Origin: an uncultured Bacteroidia bacterium
Lineage (GTDB): Bacteria > Bacteroidota > Bacteroidia > J057 > CALAJH01
Reading direction: 5' to 3'
Length of the DNA stretch: 64,000 nucleotides
Assembly (NCBI GenBank): GCA_937922655.1
Contig: CALAJH010000058.1
Location: 1-64,000 of the forward strand
Position 1 is the first letter of the stretch, and the number at the start of each line of letters is the position of its first letter. Below the pieces are notes generated by a model that saw only the letters and a program-made list of their open reading frames with translations, did no database searches and had not been told where the DNA came from. A program made the position numbers and the translations under genes. Below are positions 26,070 through 34,574 of this stretch, piece after piece.

Positions 26070-27509
26070 TTACGACGTCGGTCGGAGTCGGGTAAAGATT
26101 TCGTTGAGTTTGTCGTATGCGAGGGAATCGAGGGCAAGCACGACTTCTCGGGCAAGTTCGGGATTTTGGACGGTTTCGGCCCATTCTTCGAGCGCCTCGT
26201 AGTTGCCGACGGCCAAACAATATTCAAAATGGTCTATGAGCGTTTCGTTGAGCACGTAGATTTTGGGGGCGTCGTTGGTTTTGCGTACCGTTTCGTTCGA
26301 GGGGATGTTTTCTTCGACGAAAACGGACGGGGGGATGGTTGCAAAACTTTCGGACGGCCGCGCTTTTGCCGACGCCGGGGTTTGCCCGCCGTTCGGCGCC
26401 GGGAGTGCGTTCGTTTCGGAAAGCTGTTTGAGTTTGTGGTTCAGGGCGCGGACCTCGTGCGTCAATTTGGCGACCTTGTTGCGGTAATCGAAAATTTCCG
26501 CGCGTTGTTTTTCGACCTCGTCGCGGGCGGCCATAAGCAGTTCCAAGGTTTCGGTAACGTCGATTTGCACCGAAACGTACTTTTCTATCGTTCCCTGTTC
26601 GTTGACGACGGGGTGAATGGTCGTTTGGAGCCATATCGCTTCGCCGTCGGCGGAAAGGTTTTGGAGTACGCCGCGCCAGTCGCGCCCCGTGGTGATGGTT
26701 TGCCACATTTCGTCGAAAACGTCGTCGGGGGTTTGGGGCGAACGCAGGACGTTGTGGCGTTTGCCGACCAGCTCCGATTCGTCGAAACGCGTAAGTGCGG
26801 CAAAATAGTCGTTGATTTCAATGATAAATCCATCGGGGTCGGTAACGGAAACAAGGGCGGCGGCGTCGAGGGCACGGATTTTGTCGCGTGCTTCCCGGGC
26901 GGCTTCGTTCATGAGGGCGATGGTTTCTTGGGCGTTTTCGTAATTGCGACGATGTTCGTCGGCCAAGGCGCGAACGGCCTCTACGGCGGCGGTAAGTTTT
27001 TTGTGGTCTTCGCGCAGGCTTGCGTCCGAACTTACGCCGACGAGCCTGCCGTCGGGCGCGACGAAGGTTTTACTTTCTTCGAAGACGGGGTCGCCGACAA
27101 AAGGGGTCAAGTCCACGCCGACGGCGACGTACCCCCCGTTTTTAGGCAAAACGGAGGTGTAGGTTTTTTTCAATACGCCGTCTTTTCCGCGATTGATTAA
27201 CAATCCGCTCCACGCCTTTCCGGCCGTAAGGGTGCGCCACATTTCGTCGTAAAGGGCGCCGGGGTGCTTTTCGGATTTAAGGATGCGGGGCGTTTTGCCG
27301 GCCAACTCCTCCAAAGAATAGCCGTAGACGGAGGAGAAGACGGCATTGACGAACACAAAGAAGCCGTCGGAGTCGGTTTCGTAGACGATATGGGTACGTT
27401 GAATGGCGGCAAGCCGGGAAAGTACGCGGTCGAGGTCGCGTTCGACCGCGTCCCACGCCGCTTTGACTTCTCTGTTGCCCACGTCGAGTTTTAAGCGTTT
27501 GCCCTGCAT
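26070..27509 (-). CDS. protein with two PAS sensor domains and no recognised output domain
   Basis: A 479-residue cytoplasmic protein. PAS1 covers about residues 35-135 (DGFFVFVNAVFSSVYGYSLEELAGKTPRILKS) and PAS2 about 215-335 (DGFIIEINDYFAALTRFDESELVGKRHNVLRSP, then WRGVLQNLSADGEAIWLQ). A coiled coil follows (about 330-375). The C-terminal ~90 residues are helical (DHFEYCLAVGNYEALEEWAETV) and match no kinase, cyclase or phosphatase. PAS2 closely resembles the PAS domain of the SpoIIE-type phosphatase at 32059. It probably senses a cytoplasmic cue and acts through protein contacts. The ATG at 27509 is chosen over a GTG at 27527. Confidence 0.8.
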   Translation of the reverse strand: MQGKRLKLDVGNREVKAAWDAVERDLDRVLSRLAAIQRTHIVYETDSDGFFVFVNAVFSSVYGYSLEELAGKTPRILKSEKHPGALYDEMWRTLTAGKAWSGLLINRGKDGVLKKTYTSVLPKNGGYVAVGVDLTPFVGDPVFEESKTFVAPDGRLVGVSSDASLREDHKKLTAAVEAVRALADEHRRNYENAQETIALMNEAAREARDKIRALDAAALVSVTDPDGFIIEINDYFAALTRFDESELVGKRHNVLRSPQTPDDVFDEMWQTITTGRDWRGVLQNLSADGEAIWLQTTIHPVVNEQGTIEKYVSVQIDVTETLELLMAARDEVEKQRAEIFDYRNKVAKLTHEVRALNHKLKQLSETNALPAPNGGQTPASAKARPSESFATIPPSVFVEENIPSNETVRKTNDAPKIYVLNETLIDHFEYCLAVGNYEALEEWAETVQNPELAREVVLALDSLAYDKLNEIFTRLRPTS

Positions 27510-27536
27510 TGGGGTTTGCGGCGCCACGCCGCGCTA

Positions 27537-27544
27537 CAAAGTTA
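27537..27544 (-). promoter_or_regulatory. -7 element of the PAS-DUF5777 operon
   Basis: TAACTTTG on the minus strand, 27 bases before the ATG at 27509. Confidence 0.6.
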
Positions 27545-27558
27545 CGAAAATCCCCGCC

Positions 27559-28821
27559 CTAAAACATCCCGACGTCCCGCCGAAAATCTATGCTTTCAAA
27601 ACAAATTTTGGCGACGGCTTGATAAGCGGCTTGCCTTGCGTCGGCAAGGTCGTCTCCCAAGCCCGTAACGGCCAAGACGCGTCCGCCGGCGGTGCGGACA
27701 CGTCCGTTTTCGTCGCGGCGCGCGCCCGCCAAATACACGGGAAGCGCGACGTTTTCCAAGCCCGCAACGATTTCCCCCGTTGTGTGTTTGCCCGGATAGC
27801 CCGCGCTCACGCAAACGACCGTTACCGCCGTTTGAGGCGAAATTTCGAGTTTGACCCGTCCCAAACGCCCGTCTCGCAAGGCTTTGAACATCTCCAACAA
27901 CGAAGGCGAAACAATGCGCGGCAGAATGGCTTGGGTTTCGGGGTCGCCGAGACGGACGTTGTATTCCAAAACATAGGGTTCGCCGCCGCAAATCATGAGT
28001 CCGAAAAACAAAAAGCCCGGGTATTCGAGATTTTCGGCACGGATGGCGGCGAGCGTCGGCCCGATAATTTTTTCGACAATGGATTGAAGGAGGGCGTCGT
28101 CGAGGTGGGGGGAAGGGGAAACGGCCCCCATACCGCCGGTGTTCGGCCCCGTATGGCCGTCGAAACGACGTTTGTAGTCGGTGGCCGAAGGCAAAAGCAG
28201 GTAATCTTGTCCGTCGGTGAGGATGAACACCGACGCTTCGACGCCGTCCAAAAACGCTTCGACGACGACGTTTTTTCCGGCGGCGCCGAAAAGCGTACCA
28301 TCCAACATGGCGCAAGCGGCGGCGACGGCCTCGTCGGGGCTTTCGGCGACCACGACCCCTTTTCCGGCGGCAAGGCCGTCGGCTTTAACCACGATTTTTT
28401 TCGCTCCTTCGGAAAAACGACGGCGAATATGATTTTCGGCGGCGCGAGGGTCTGAAAATTCGTCGTAGCGGGCGGTAGGCACGCCGTACTTTTGCATCAA
28501 GCGCTTGGCAAAGGCTTTAGAGGATTCAAGACGGGCGGCGGATTGTGACGGTCCGACGACAAAAACCTCCGGAAACTCGTTGCGAATCAAGTCGGTTTGG
28601 CCGTCGGCGGCGGGCTGTTCGGAACCCAAAACGACGAAATCGAAGCGGGTTTGACGCAAAATGTTTCGAAGCCCGGAGGTTGCGTCGGCCTCGGGCGCAA
28701 AAACCCGCGTAAAACCCGCGTTGCCCGGAAACCCGTACACTTCGGCCCCCGCCGCTTCCAACGCCGCACACAAGGCATGCTCGCGTCCGCCACCACCCAA
28801 AATCAATATTTTTTCGTTCAT
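27559..28821 (-). CDS. purD: phosphoribosylamine-glycine ligase
   Basis: An ATP-grasp enzyme that makes glycinamide ribonucleotide in purine synthesis. The 420-residue protein shows the N-terminal ILILGGGGREHALC, the ATP-grasp KIVVKADGLAAGKGVVVAES, the ligand loop HTGPNTGGMGAVSPSP, the metal-site EYNVRLGDPETQ, and C-terminal AGYPGKHTTGE. Everything is intact. It is monofunctional (no purM or purN fusion) and stands alone. Confidence 0.95.
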   Translation of the reverse strand: MNEKILILGGGGREHALCAALEAAGAEVYGFPGNAGFTRVFAPEADATSGLRNILRQTRFDFVVLGSEQPAADGQTDLIRNEFPEVFVVGPSQSAARLESSKAFAKRLMQKYGVPTARYDEFSDPRAAENHIRRRFSEGAKKIVVKADGLAAGKGVVVAESPDEAVAAACAMLDGTLFGAAGKNVVVEAFLDGVEASVFILTDGQDYLLLPSATDYKRRFDGHTGPNTGGMGAVSPSPHLDDALLQSIVEKIIGPTLAAIRAENLEYPGFLFFGLMICGGEPYVLEYNVRLGDPETQAILPRIVSPSLLEMFKALRDGRLGRVKLEISPQTAVTVVCVSAGYPGKHTTGEIVAGLENVALPVYLAGARRDENGRVRTAGGRVLAVTGLGDDLADARQAAYQAVAKICFESIDFRRDVGMF

Positions 28822-28839
28822 AGCCGCCCAAGCTCGCGA

Positions 28840-28847
28840 CAAAATTA
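28840..28847 (-). promoter_or_regulatory. -7 element of purD
   Basis: TAATTTTG on the minus strand, 18 bases before the purD ATG at 28821. Confidence 0.6.
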
Positions 28848-29038
28848 CGGAAAAACGGCGGTTGAGCCTCGTTTGTCAAAATCCCGACGCGCGCTCAAAA
28901 ACAGCCAATCAACATTTTGTCGTTAAACAATTTGGGGGCGCGAAACAAACAACAATGAAAAATCGGTATGGACGAAAAAAAAATATCGGTTTTGACGCCG
29001 CGTTAAGTTTGACGGGGTCGGGTTTGGGTCAAAAACCG

Positions 29039-29046
29039 TATATTTG
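29039..29046 (+). promoter_or_regulatory. -7 element of the beta-barrel gene at 29064
   Basis: TATATTTG, 17 bases before the ATG at 29064. Confidence 0.6.
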
Positions 29047-29063
29047 CGCACAAACCATTTACC

Positions 29064-29774
29064 ATGGCCAAAATAGCGGTGGTGGCGGCGATGATAATGG
29101 CGGCGACGGCGGCGACGGCGGCGTGTCAAAAACGGTGGCCGACCTACGTACAAATCGGCGCCGGCTTTTTCGCCTTCGATTATTACGGCGACCTCAGCGC
29201 CCCGGGCGAAACGTTCCATCGTTTTCATCCCGGCGGCAACATCGCCGTACAATTTGAAAGCGCCAAGCGTTTATATCCTCAAATTAACTTCGGCTTTACA
29301 CGCTTCACCGCCCAAAACCGCAACCTCGTCGGAAACAAACCCAACAAATACGTCCAAACCCCCGTATGGTATCTGGACGTCGAACTGAAAGTACGCATGC
29401 TTCGCAAAACCCGAATACGACCGTATGCGGGCGTGGGCTTGGGCATCATGGGCTTCAATCCCAAGGACGCGGCCGGAAAACCGCTGATTGACAACGAGCT
29501 TTTACGCGACGACGACGAAAATTACGGCTCCGTTGCACCGATATTCCCTTTGACCGTCGGCGTGCAGTATCGGGTCAATCGTCAAATTTCGCTCAACCTC
29601 GACGTTTACCAAATTTTTTCAACCACCGACTACACCGACAACATCGGCCGTTTGGGAACGGTCGGCGGCCCCGACCACTTCCGGCGGATTCAAATGTCGA
29701 TATACTTGACCATAGGCCAAAAGTTCCGTCCGGGCCGCGAAGAAATGCGGGCTTTACCCAACGAAGAGGACTGA
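29064..29774 (+). CDS. outer-membrane beta-barrel protein
   Basis: A 236-residue protein with a signal peptide (MAKIAVVAAMIMAATAATAA) and OmpA-like barrel strands: VQIGAGFFAFDYYGDLS, GNIAVQFESAKRLYPQINFGFTRF, VWYLDVELKVRMLR, RPYAGVGLGIMGF, and YLTIGQKFRPGREEM at the end. A cysteine (ACQKRW) follows the signal, but the preceding residues do not make a strong lipobox. No peptidoglycan-binding domain is attached. It stands 40 bases upstream of dapD, which has its own -7 element. Function beyond outer-membrane structure is unknown. Confidence 0.75.
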   Translation: MAKIAVVAAMIMAATAATAACQKRWPTYVQIGAGFFAFDYYGDLSAPGETFHRFHPGGNIAVQFESAKRLYPQINFGFTRFTAQNRNLVGNKPNKYVQTPVWYLDVELKVRMLRKTRIRPYAGVGLGIMGFNPKDAAGKPLIDNELLRDDDENYGSVAPIFPLTVGVQYRVNRQISLNLDVYQIFSTTDYTDNIGRLGTVGGPDHFRRIQMSIYLTIGQKFRPGREEMRALPNEED

Positions 29775-29801
29775 CGACGCGCATACCACGCGAAATATGC
29801 G

Positions 29802-29809
29802 TATTTTTG
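29802..29809 (+). promoter_or_regulatory. -7 element of dapD
   Basis: TATTTTTG, five bases before the dapD ATG at 29815. Confidence 0.6.
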
Positions 29810-29814
29810 CGTTC

Positions 29815-30615
29815 ATGACGTGGATAGACGCGGCATGGGAGGACCGTGCGTTGTTAAAAGACGAAAAATACGCGGAGGCGATACGGGCGACGATTGCCGA
29901 ACTTGACGCGGGCCGCATACGCATCGCCCGCCCCGACGACAACGGCTCGTGGATCGTCAACGAAAGCGCCAAAAAAGCCGTGCTTTTGTATTTCGCCCTG
30001 CAAGCAAACACGACGACGACCGTCGGGCCGTTCGAATACCGGGACAAAATTCCGTTGAAAACGGGTCTGGAAAATTTGGGGGTGCGGGTGGTTCCGCCGG
30101 CGGTTTGTCGTTACGGGGCGTATTTGGCGCCGGGCGTGATACTCATGCCGAGCTATGTAAACATTGGCGCGTGGGTGGGCGAAGAGACGATGGTGGATAC
30201 GTGGGCGACGGTCGGTTCGTGCGCCCAAATCGGACGGGGGGTGCATTTGTCGGGGGGAGTGGGCATAGGCGGGGTGTTGGAGCCGCCGCAAGCCGCACCC
30301 GTCGTCATCGAGGACGGAGTGTTCGTCGGCAGTCGTTGCGTGGTCGTCGAGGGGGTGCGCGTGGGTCGCGAAGCGGTTTTGGGGGCGGGGGTGGTCTTGA
30401 CGGCCTCGACGAAAATCATCGACGCAAACACGGGCCAAGAGCATCGGGGCTACGTTCCGGCGCGTTCGGTCGTCATTCCGGCGTCGATTCCGAAAACGTT
30501 TGGCGCGGGCACGTTCCATGTTCCTTGCGCCTTGATTATCGGCGAACGCACGCCCGCAACCGACCTTAAAACCTCGCTCAATCTCACGCTTCGGGAATAT
30601 CGATTGGCCGTTTGA
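29815..30615 (+). CDS. dapD: tetrahydrodipicolinate N-succinyltransferase
   Basis: This enzyme of lysine and meso-diaminopimelate synthesis transfers succinyl from succinyl-CoA. The 266-residue chain has the DapD N-terminal helical domain and then the left-handed beta-helix: MPSYVNIGAWVGEETMVDTWATVGSCAQIGRGVHLSGGVGIGGVLEPPQAAPVVIEDGVFVGSRCVVVEGVRVG, with its hexapeptide periodicity. The substrate loop NTGQEHRG is present. The ATG at 29815 is chosen because MTWIDAAWEDR fits the family. Its TGA shares one base with the ATG of the permease-repressor fusion (TGATG), so the two are coupled. Confidence 0.94.
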   Translation: MTWIDAAWEDRALLKDEKYAEAIRATIAELDAGRIRIARPDDNGSWIVNESAKKAVLLYFALQANTTTTVGPFEYRDKIPLKTGLENLGVRVVPPAVCRYGAYLAPGVILMPSYVNIGAWVGEETMVDTWATVGSCAQIGRGVHLSGGVGIGGVLEPPQAAPVVIEDGVFVGSRCVVVEGVRVGREAVLGAGVVLTASTKIIDANTGQEHRGYVPARSVVIPASIPKTFGAGTFHVPCALIIGERTPATDLKTSLNLTLREYRLAV

Positions 30616-31895
30616 TGTGGGAGTGGATAGAGTTGTGGTGGACTTCGCCCAACGTAAGAACGGTTACGTTGGGGGTGGCGGCGCTGGCGGGGACGGCGGC
30701 ATACATCGGTAGTTTTTCGTTTTTTCGGAGCCGTTCGCTTTCGGCGGACGCGGTGGCGCACGCGGTCTTGCCCGGGGTGTGCCTTGCGTTTTTGGCAACG
30801 GGGCAGAAACATCCGGCGTTGTTGTTGTTGGGAGCGTTTGCGAGCGCGTTTCCGGCGTTGTTGTTGATTGACGCGATAGGCGCACGCACCAAAATCAAAC
30901 CCGACGCCGCCACGGCTTTGGTCTTGTCGTTTTTTTTTGGCATAGGGGTGGTGTTGCTGACGTTCGCGCAACGAGCGGGCAACGCCGCCGGTTTGGACAA
31001 ATTCCTTTTCGGACAGGCGGCGGCCCTGACCCCCACCGACGTGTACGTATTCGCGGCCATGGGCGTGGTATGCGTGGGGCTTTCACTGCTGTTTCGTAAA
31101 GCGTTGTTGGCGGTGGCGTTCGACAAAGAATACGCACGGGCGATAGGCTTGCCGGTCGGCCGTCTGGAAACGCTGATGACGGCCTTGACGGTAACGGCGG
31201 TGGTGGTGGGGGTAAGCACGGTGGGGGTGGTGTTGATGGCGGCGCTGACCCTGACGCCAACGGCGGCGGCAAGGTATTGGAGCGACAAATCGGAAAAAGT
31301 ACAGGCGTTGGCGGCGGCTTTCGGCGCGGGTTGCGGGGTTTTGGGGGCCGTCGCGTCGTTCGCCGCTCCTAAAACCCCCACCGGCCCGGCAATGGTGGTC
31401 GCCATGACCCTGCTTGCCTTCGCCTCCCTCGCCCTTTCCCCAAAAACCGGACTCGTTTCCAAAACCCTGCAAAAAATACGCAACAAAAACCGCGTTTTCG
31501 ACGAAAACATCCTCAAAACCCTATATCATCTCGGCGAAAACGACGGCAACTTTTTCGGTGAACGTTCGCTTATCGAAATCGCCCGCAAACGTCCGTTTCC
31601 GCTGTCGAAATTGGTGCGTCGGCTCGACGCCCTGACGCGACGCGGCTACGTTAAAAAACGTAACAAACTGCACTGGGAATTGACGGAAAAAGGCCACGAA
31701 TACGGCAAACGCATCACCAAACGCCATCGGCTTTGGGAAATTTATTTGTCGGAAAAGTTCGGTTTGGCGCCGGACCACGTTCACGAAGCGGCGGAGGTCA
31801 TGGAACATTTCATTACGCCCGAACTCGAAGCCGAATTGATACTCACCCTCAATCGGCCCGAACAAGACCCCCACGGCAAAAACATACCCTATTAA
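30615..31895 (+). CDS. metal ABC transporter permease fused to a DtxR/MntR-type repressor domain
   Basis: A 426-residue fusion. Residues 1-~285 form an ABC-3 family permease (ZnuB/TroC/MntB type) with eight or nine membrane helices and the landmarks LSADAVAHAVLPGVCLAF and KEYARAIGLPVGRLETLM. Residues ~290-426 form a DtxR-like module: winged helix (PLSKLVRRLDALTRRGYVKKR, WELTEKGHEYGKRI), then the metal/dimer domain HRLWEIYLSEKFGLAPDHVHEAAEVMEH with candidate ligands His371, Glu375, Glu394, Glu397, His398, ending DPHGKNIPY. This is the layout of chlamydial YtgCR, where cleavage releases an iron-dependent repressor. The ABC ATPase and binding protein are not adjacent. The ATG at 30615 overlaps the dapD stop. 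Confidence 0.88.
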   Translation: MWEWIELWWTSPNVRTVTLGVAALAGTAAYIGSFSFFRSRSLSADAVAHAVLPGVCLAFLATGQKHPALLLLGAFASAFPALLLIDAIGARTKIKPDAATALVLSFFFGIGVVLLTFAQRAGNAAGLDKFLFGQAAALTPTDVYVFAAMGVVCVGLSLLFRKALLAVAFDKEYARAIGLPVGRLETLMTALTVTAVVVGVSTVGVVLMAALTLTPTAAARYWSDKSEKVQALAAAFGAGCGVLGAVASFAAPKTPTGPAMVVAMTLLAFASLALSPKTGLVSKTLQKIRNKNRVFDENILKTLYHLGENDGNFFGERSLIEIARKRPFPLSKLVRRLDALTRRGYVKKRNKLHWELTEKGHEYGKRITKRHRLWEIYLSEKFGLAPDHVHEAAEVMEHFITPELEAELILTLNRPEQDPHGKNIPY

Positions 31896-32045
31896 TTGCC
31901 GTTGTTCACAAAAGTATGAAAAGGTGGACAATAAAATTTGACGGGATGGGCATTTTTGTATTTTTTTGGGTTTTAATTTCAAAGGCCCTAAAAATTTTAG
32001 GCAATCCGTTGTATTAAACACTTAATTTGTTTCATTTTCGCCGAA

Positions 32046-32053
32046 TAAATTTG
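32046..32053 (+). promoter_or_regulatory. -7 element of the PAS-SpoIIE gene
   Basis: TAAATTTG, five bases before the ATG at 32059. Confidence 0.6.
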
Positions 32054-32058
32054 ACGGA

Positions 32059-33339
32059 ATGTACGATTACGCATATATACTAAATTTAATTGACCGTTCC
32101 AACCGGCTTCAAGAAGAGTTGGGGAGAAGTATCGACCGGCTGCATTCCGGGGGGGCGAATACGAACGTCAATTTGATTTTGGACCGGTTGATAGAACATT
32201 ATCAATCCCACCACCCGGCGCCAATGATAGTGGAAACCGACCTGTCGGGCGTAATCACCTACGTTAACAACGAATTTGCGCGGGTGTCGAAATACACGCC
32301 GGACGAGCTAATCGGCGAAAACATCAATATTCTTCGGAGTTCGACGATGGAGCGCGGGGTGTTCACCGACATCTGGAACAACATTACCGAGGGCCGTCCG
32401 TGGCGCGGCCGCCTCCAAAACCGCAACAAAAACTACGAAACCTATTGGATAGACACGCTCATCATGCCCGTACTCGACGACGAGGGCGAGGTGGTCAAGT
32501 TTTGGAGCCTTTCCTTTGAAATCACGGAAATCGTCCGCAACCAAGAAGAGGCCGAAAACAAAAGCAAGATGGTCGCCGAAAGTTTGAAATACGCCAAACG
32601 CATTCAAATGACCATCCTTCCGTCCAACAAAATTTTGGACGAATACTTTGACGACTACTTTATTCTTTACAAACCGAAAGACGTCGTTTCGGGGGACTTT
32701 TACTGGTTCGCCAAGACCATCGACCGGGTGTTTATCGCGGCGGTGGACTGCACGGGCCACGGCGTGCCGGGCGCCTTCATGTCCCTCATCGGCTACAATC
32801 TGCTCAACACCATCGTCTTGCGCCAAAACATCCTCGACCCCGGCAAAGTGCTGAGCGAACTCCACCGCCAAGTCCGCCACGCCCTCAAACAAGACCAAGA
32901 CGGCTCAAAGTCCAAAGACGGCATGGACGTCGCGCTGCTGAGCATCGAGCTTTATCAAAACAAATTTCATTATGCGGGCGCCTTTCGGCCGCTGTTTTAC
33001 GTCAAAGAGGGCGAGTTTCAAACCATAGACGGCGACAAAATGTCCATCGGCGGCGAACAACTTGAAGAAGAGCGCAACTTCACGACCCATTCCTTCGAAT
33101 ACCAGCCCGGCGACTTGGTCTATATTTTCAGCGACGGCATCGTCGACCAATTCGGCGGACCCGACAACAAAAAATTTTCGACCAAACGCCTGCGTACCAT
33201 CATCACCGAAAATTTATCGGAAAAAATGTCGGTGCAAAGAGCGTTGTTCAATTTGGCGTGGAAGGATTGGCTCAACGACGGCGAACAAACCGACGACGTT
33301 ACCATGATTGGCATTCGACTGACGGGCGCCAGCGAATAA
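32059..33339 (+). CDS. PAS domain - SpoIIE-type (PP2C) serine phosphatase
   Basis: A 426-residue cytoplasmic signalling protein. Residues ~50-175 are a PAS domain (SGVITYVNNEFARVSKYTPDELIGENINILRSS, then WRGRLQNRNKNYETYWIDT). Residues ~185-426 are a SpoIIE/RsbU-type PP2C phosphatase: YKPKDVVSGDFYWF, VFIAAVDCTGHGVPGAFMSLIG with the metal-binding Asp, the YIFSDGIVDQFGG motif, and EQTDDVTMIGIRL at the end. Such phosphatases usually act on STAS-domain anti-anti-sigma proteins or similar; no STAS or anti-sigma gene is nearby. The PAS domain is close to PAS2 of the protein at 26070. Confidence 0.92.
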   Translation: MYDYAYILNLIDRSNRLQEELGRSIDRLHSGGANTNVNLILDRLIEHYQSHHPAPMIVETDLSGVITYVNNEFARVSKYTPDELIGENINILRSSTMERGVFTDIWNNITEGRPWRGRLQNRNKNYETYWIDTLIMPVLDDEGEVVKFWSLSFEITEIVRNQEEAENKSKMVAESLKYAKRIQMTILPSNKILDEYFDDYFILYKPKDVVSGDFYWFAKTIDRVFIAAVDCTGHGVPGAFMSLIGYNLLNTIVLRQNILDPGKVLSELHRQVRHALKQDQDGSKSKDGMDVALLSIELYQNKFHYAGAFRPLFYVKEGEFQTIDGDKMSIGGEQLEEERNFTTHSFEYQPGDLVYIFSDGIVDQFGGPDNKKFSTKRLRTIITENLSEKMSVQRALFNLAWKDWLNDGEQTDDVTMIGIRLTGASE

Positions 33340-33638
33340 CCTCCCGATGAATCCCAAATTCCGCGGTTGTTTTGAAAATATCCGACGCATAACCGCGCTT
33401 GCGAACCGGTTGAGACAAACCGCGTTCATTTTTTATTCGGGACGACGGCGCAAATAAAGTTTGTTTTCACGCAAGGTCATTGCCGGCTTCACGCCGCCAA
33501 ATCACCGTCTCCGCCCAAAAACAATCTCGGGGTTCAAAACCAATTTATTAACATAAAAATCATAAGACGTATGCGGTCGCCGTTCAATGAATTTGTTTGG
33601 GTGGGAAATATTGTGGATATTCGCACTCATTTTTTTAT
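33340..33638. other. intergenic region before the PfkB gene
   Basis: About 300 bases without a recognisable gene. It holds a 7-bp inverted repeat CGCGGTT (33362-33368) / AACCGCG (33391-33397), and a second CCGCG copy further on before a T-rich run (33427-33438). It might be a weak terminator for the phosphatase gene. No exact -7 element was found for the kinase. Confidence 0.4.
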
Positions 33639-34568
33639 ATGAGCTTATTGACGGTGGGGACGATGGCCTTCGACGCGATTGAGACCCCCTTTGGCAAAGT
33701 GGATAAAATTATCGGCGGGGCGGCAACCTTTATTGCCCTGACGGCGTCGTATTTCACCCGCCCGGTTTTTTTGGTTTCGGTCGTCGGCGAAGACTTTCCC
33801 CAAGAAACGTTGGACGAATTTTCACGCAGAGGTATCGACCTTGCGGGCGTGGAAATGCGCAAAGGCGAAGAGTCGTTCTTTTGGAAAGGCAAATACCACA
33901 ACGACCTCAACACGCGCGACACGCTCGAAACCCGCCTCAACGTCTTGGCAACGTTCAACCCCGTCCTGCCCGAAGCCTTCCGCGAACCCGACGTCGTCAT
34001 GCTTGGCAATCTTACCCCAAGCGTACAGGCCTCGGTGGTCAAACAGTTTCGGCGACGGCCCAAACTTATCGTCATGGACACGATGAACTTTTGGATGGAC
34101 GTCGCGCTCAACGAACTCGTCGAAACCATCAAACTCGTGGACGTTTTGACCATCAACGATGAAGAGGCCCGGCAACTTTCGGGCGAATATTCGTTGCGCC
34201 GCGCGGCCAACAAAATATTAACAATGGGACCAAAATTTTTGGTCATTAAAAAAGGCGAACACGGCGCGTTGCTTTTTCACGAAAATCAAGCGTTTTTTGC
34301 CCCGGCGCTTCCGCTCGAAGACGTCTTCGACCCCACGGGCGCCGGCGACACCTTCGCCGGCGGATTTTGCGGATATCTGGACGCCGTCGGCGATTTTTCT
34401 TACGAAAGCATGAAAAACGCCGTCGTCTACGGAAGCACGATGGCCGGTTTTTGCGTCGAAAAGTTCGGCCCTCAAAGACTCTTTGAACTCAACGAAAAAG
34501 ACGTTTCCCGCAGGCTCCAAAAATACTTGGACTTATCCTTTTACCGACCCAACATCTCCGTTTTTTAA
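33639..34568 (+). CDS. PfkB-family sugar kinase
   Basis: A 309-residue ribokinase-fold protein. N-terminal LLTVGTMAFDAIETPFGKVDKIIGGAATFIALTASYF is the PfkB sugar-binding start, VFLVSVVGEDFPQETLDEF follows, and the anion-hole motif is DPTGAGDTFAGGFCGYL with the catalytic Asp. Related Bacteroidota proteins are annotated as sugar or nucleoside kinases; the exact substrate cannot be read. The ATG at 33639 fits the family start. Six bases separate its stop from the LOG-family gene, so they form an operon. Confidence 0.9.
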   Translation: MSLLTVGTMAFDAIETPFGKVDKIIGGAATFIALTASYFTRPVFLVSVVGEDFPQETLDEFSRRGIDLAGVEMRKGEESFFWKGKYHNDLNTRDTLETRLNVLATFNPVLPEAFREPDVVMLGNLTPSVQASVVKQFRRRPKLIVMDTMNFWMDVALNELVETIKLVDVLTINDEEARQLSGEYSLRRAANKILTMGPKFLVIKKGEHGALLFHENQAFFAPALPLEDVFDPTGAGDTFAGGFCGYLDAVGDFSYESMKNAVVYGSTMAGFCVEKFGPQRLFELNEKDVSRRLQKYLDLSFYRPNISVF

Positions 34569-34574
34569 TCCATT

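Noticed and set aside
31987-32001. Short palindrome CCTAAAA-A-TTTTAGG in front of the PAS-SpoIIE gene
   Set aside because: Only seven pairs of A/T-rich sequence; it could be chance, and no regulator can be tied to it.
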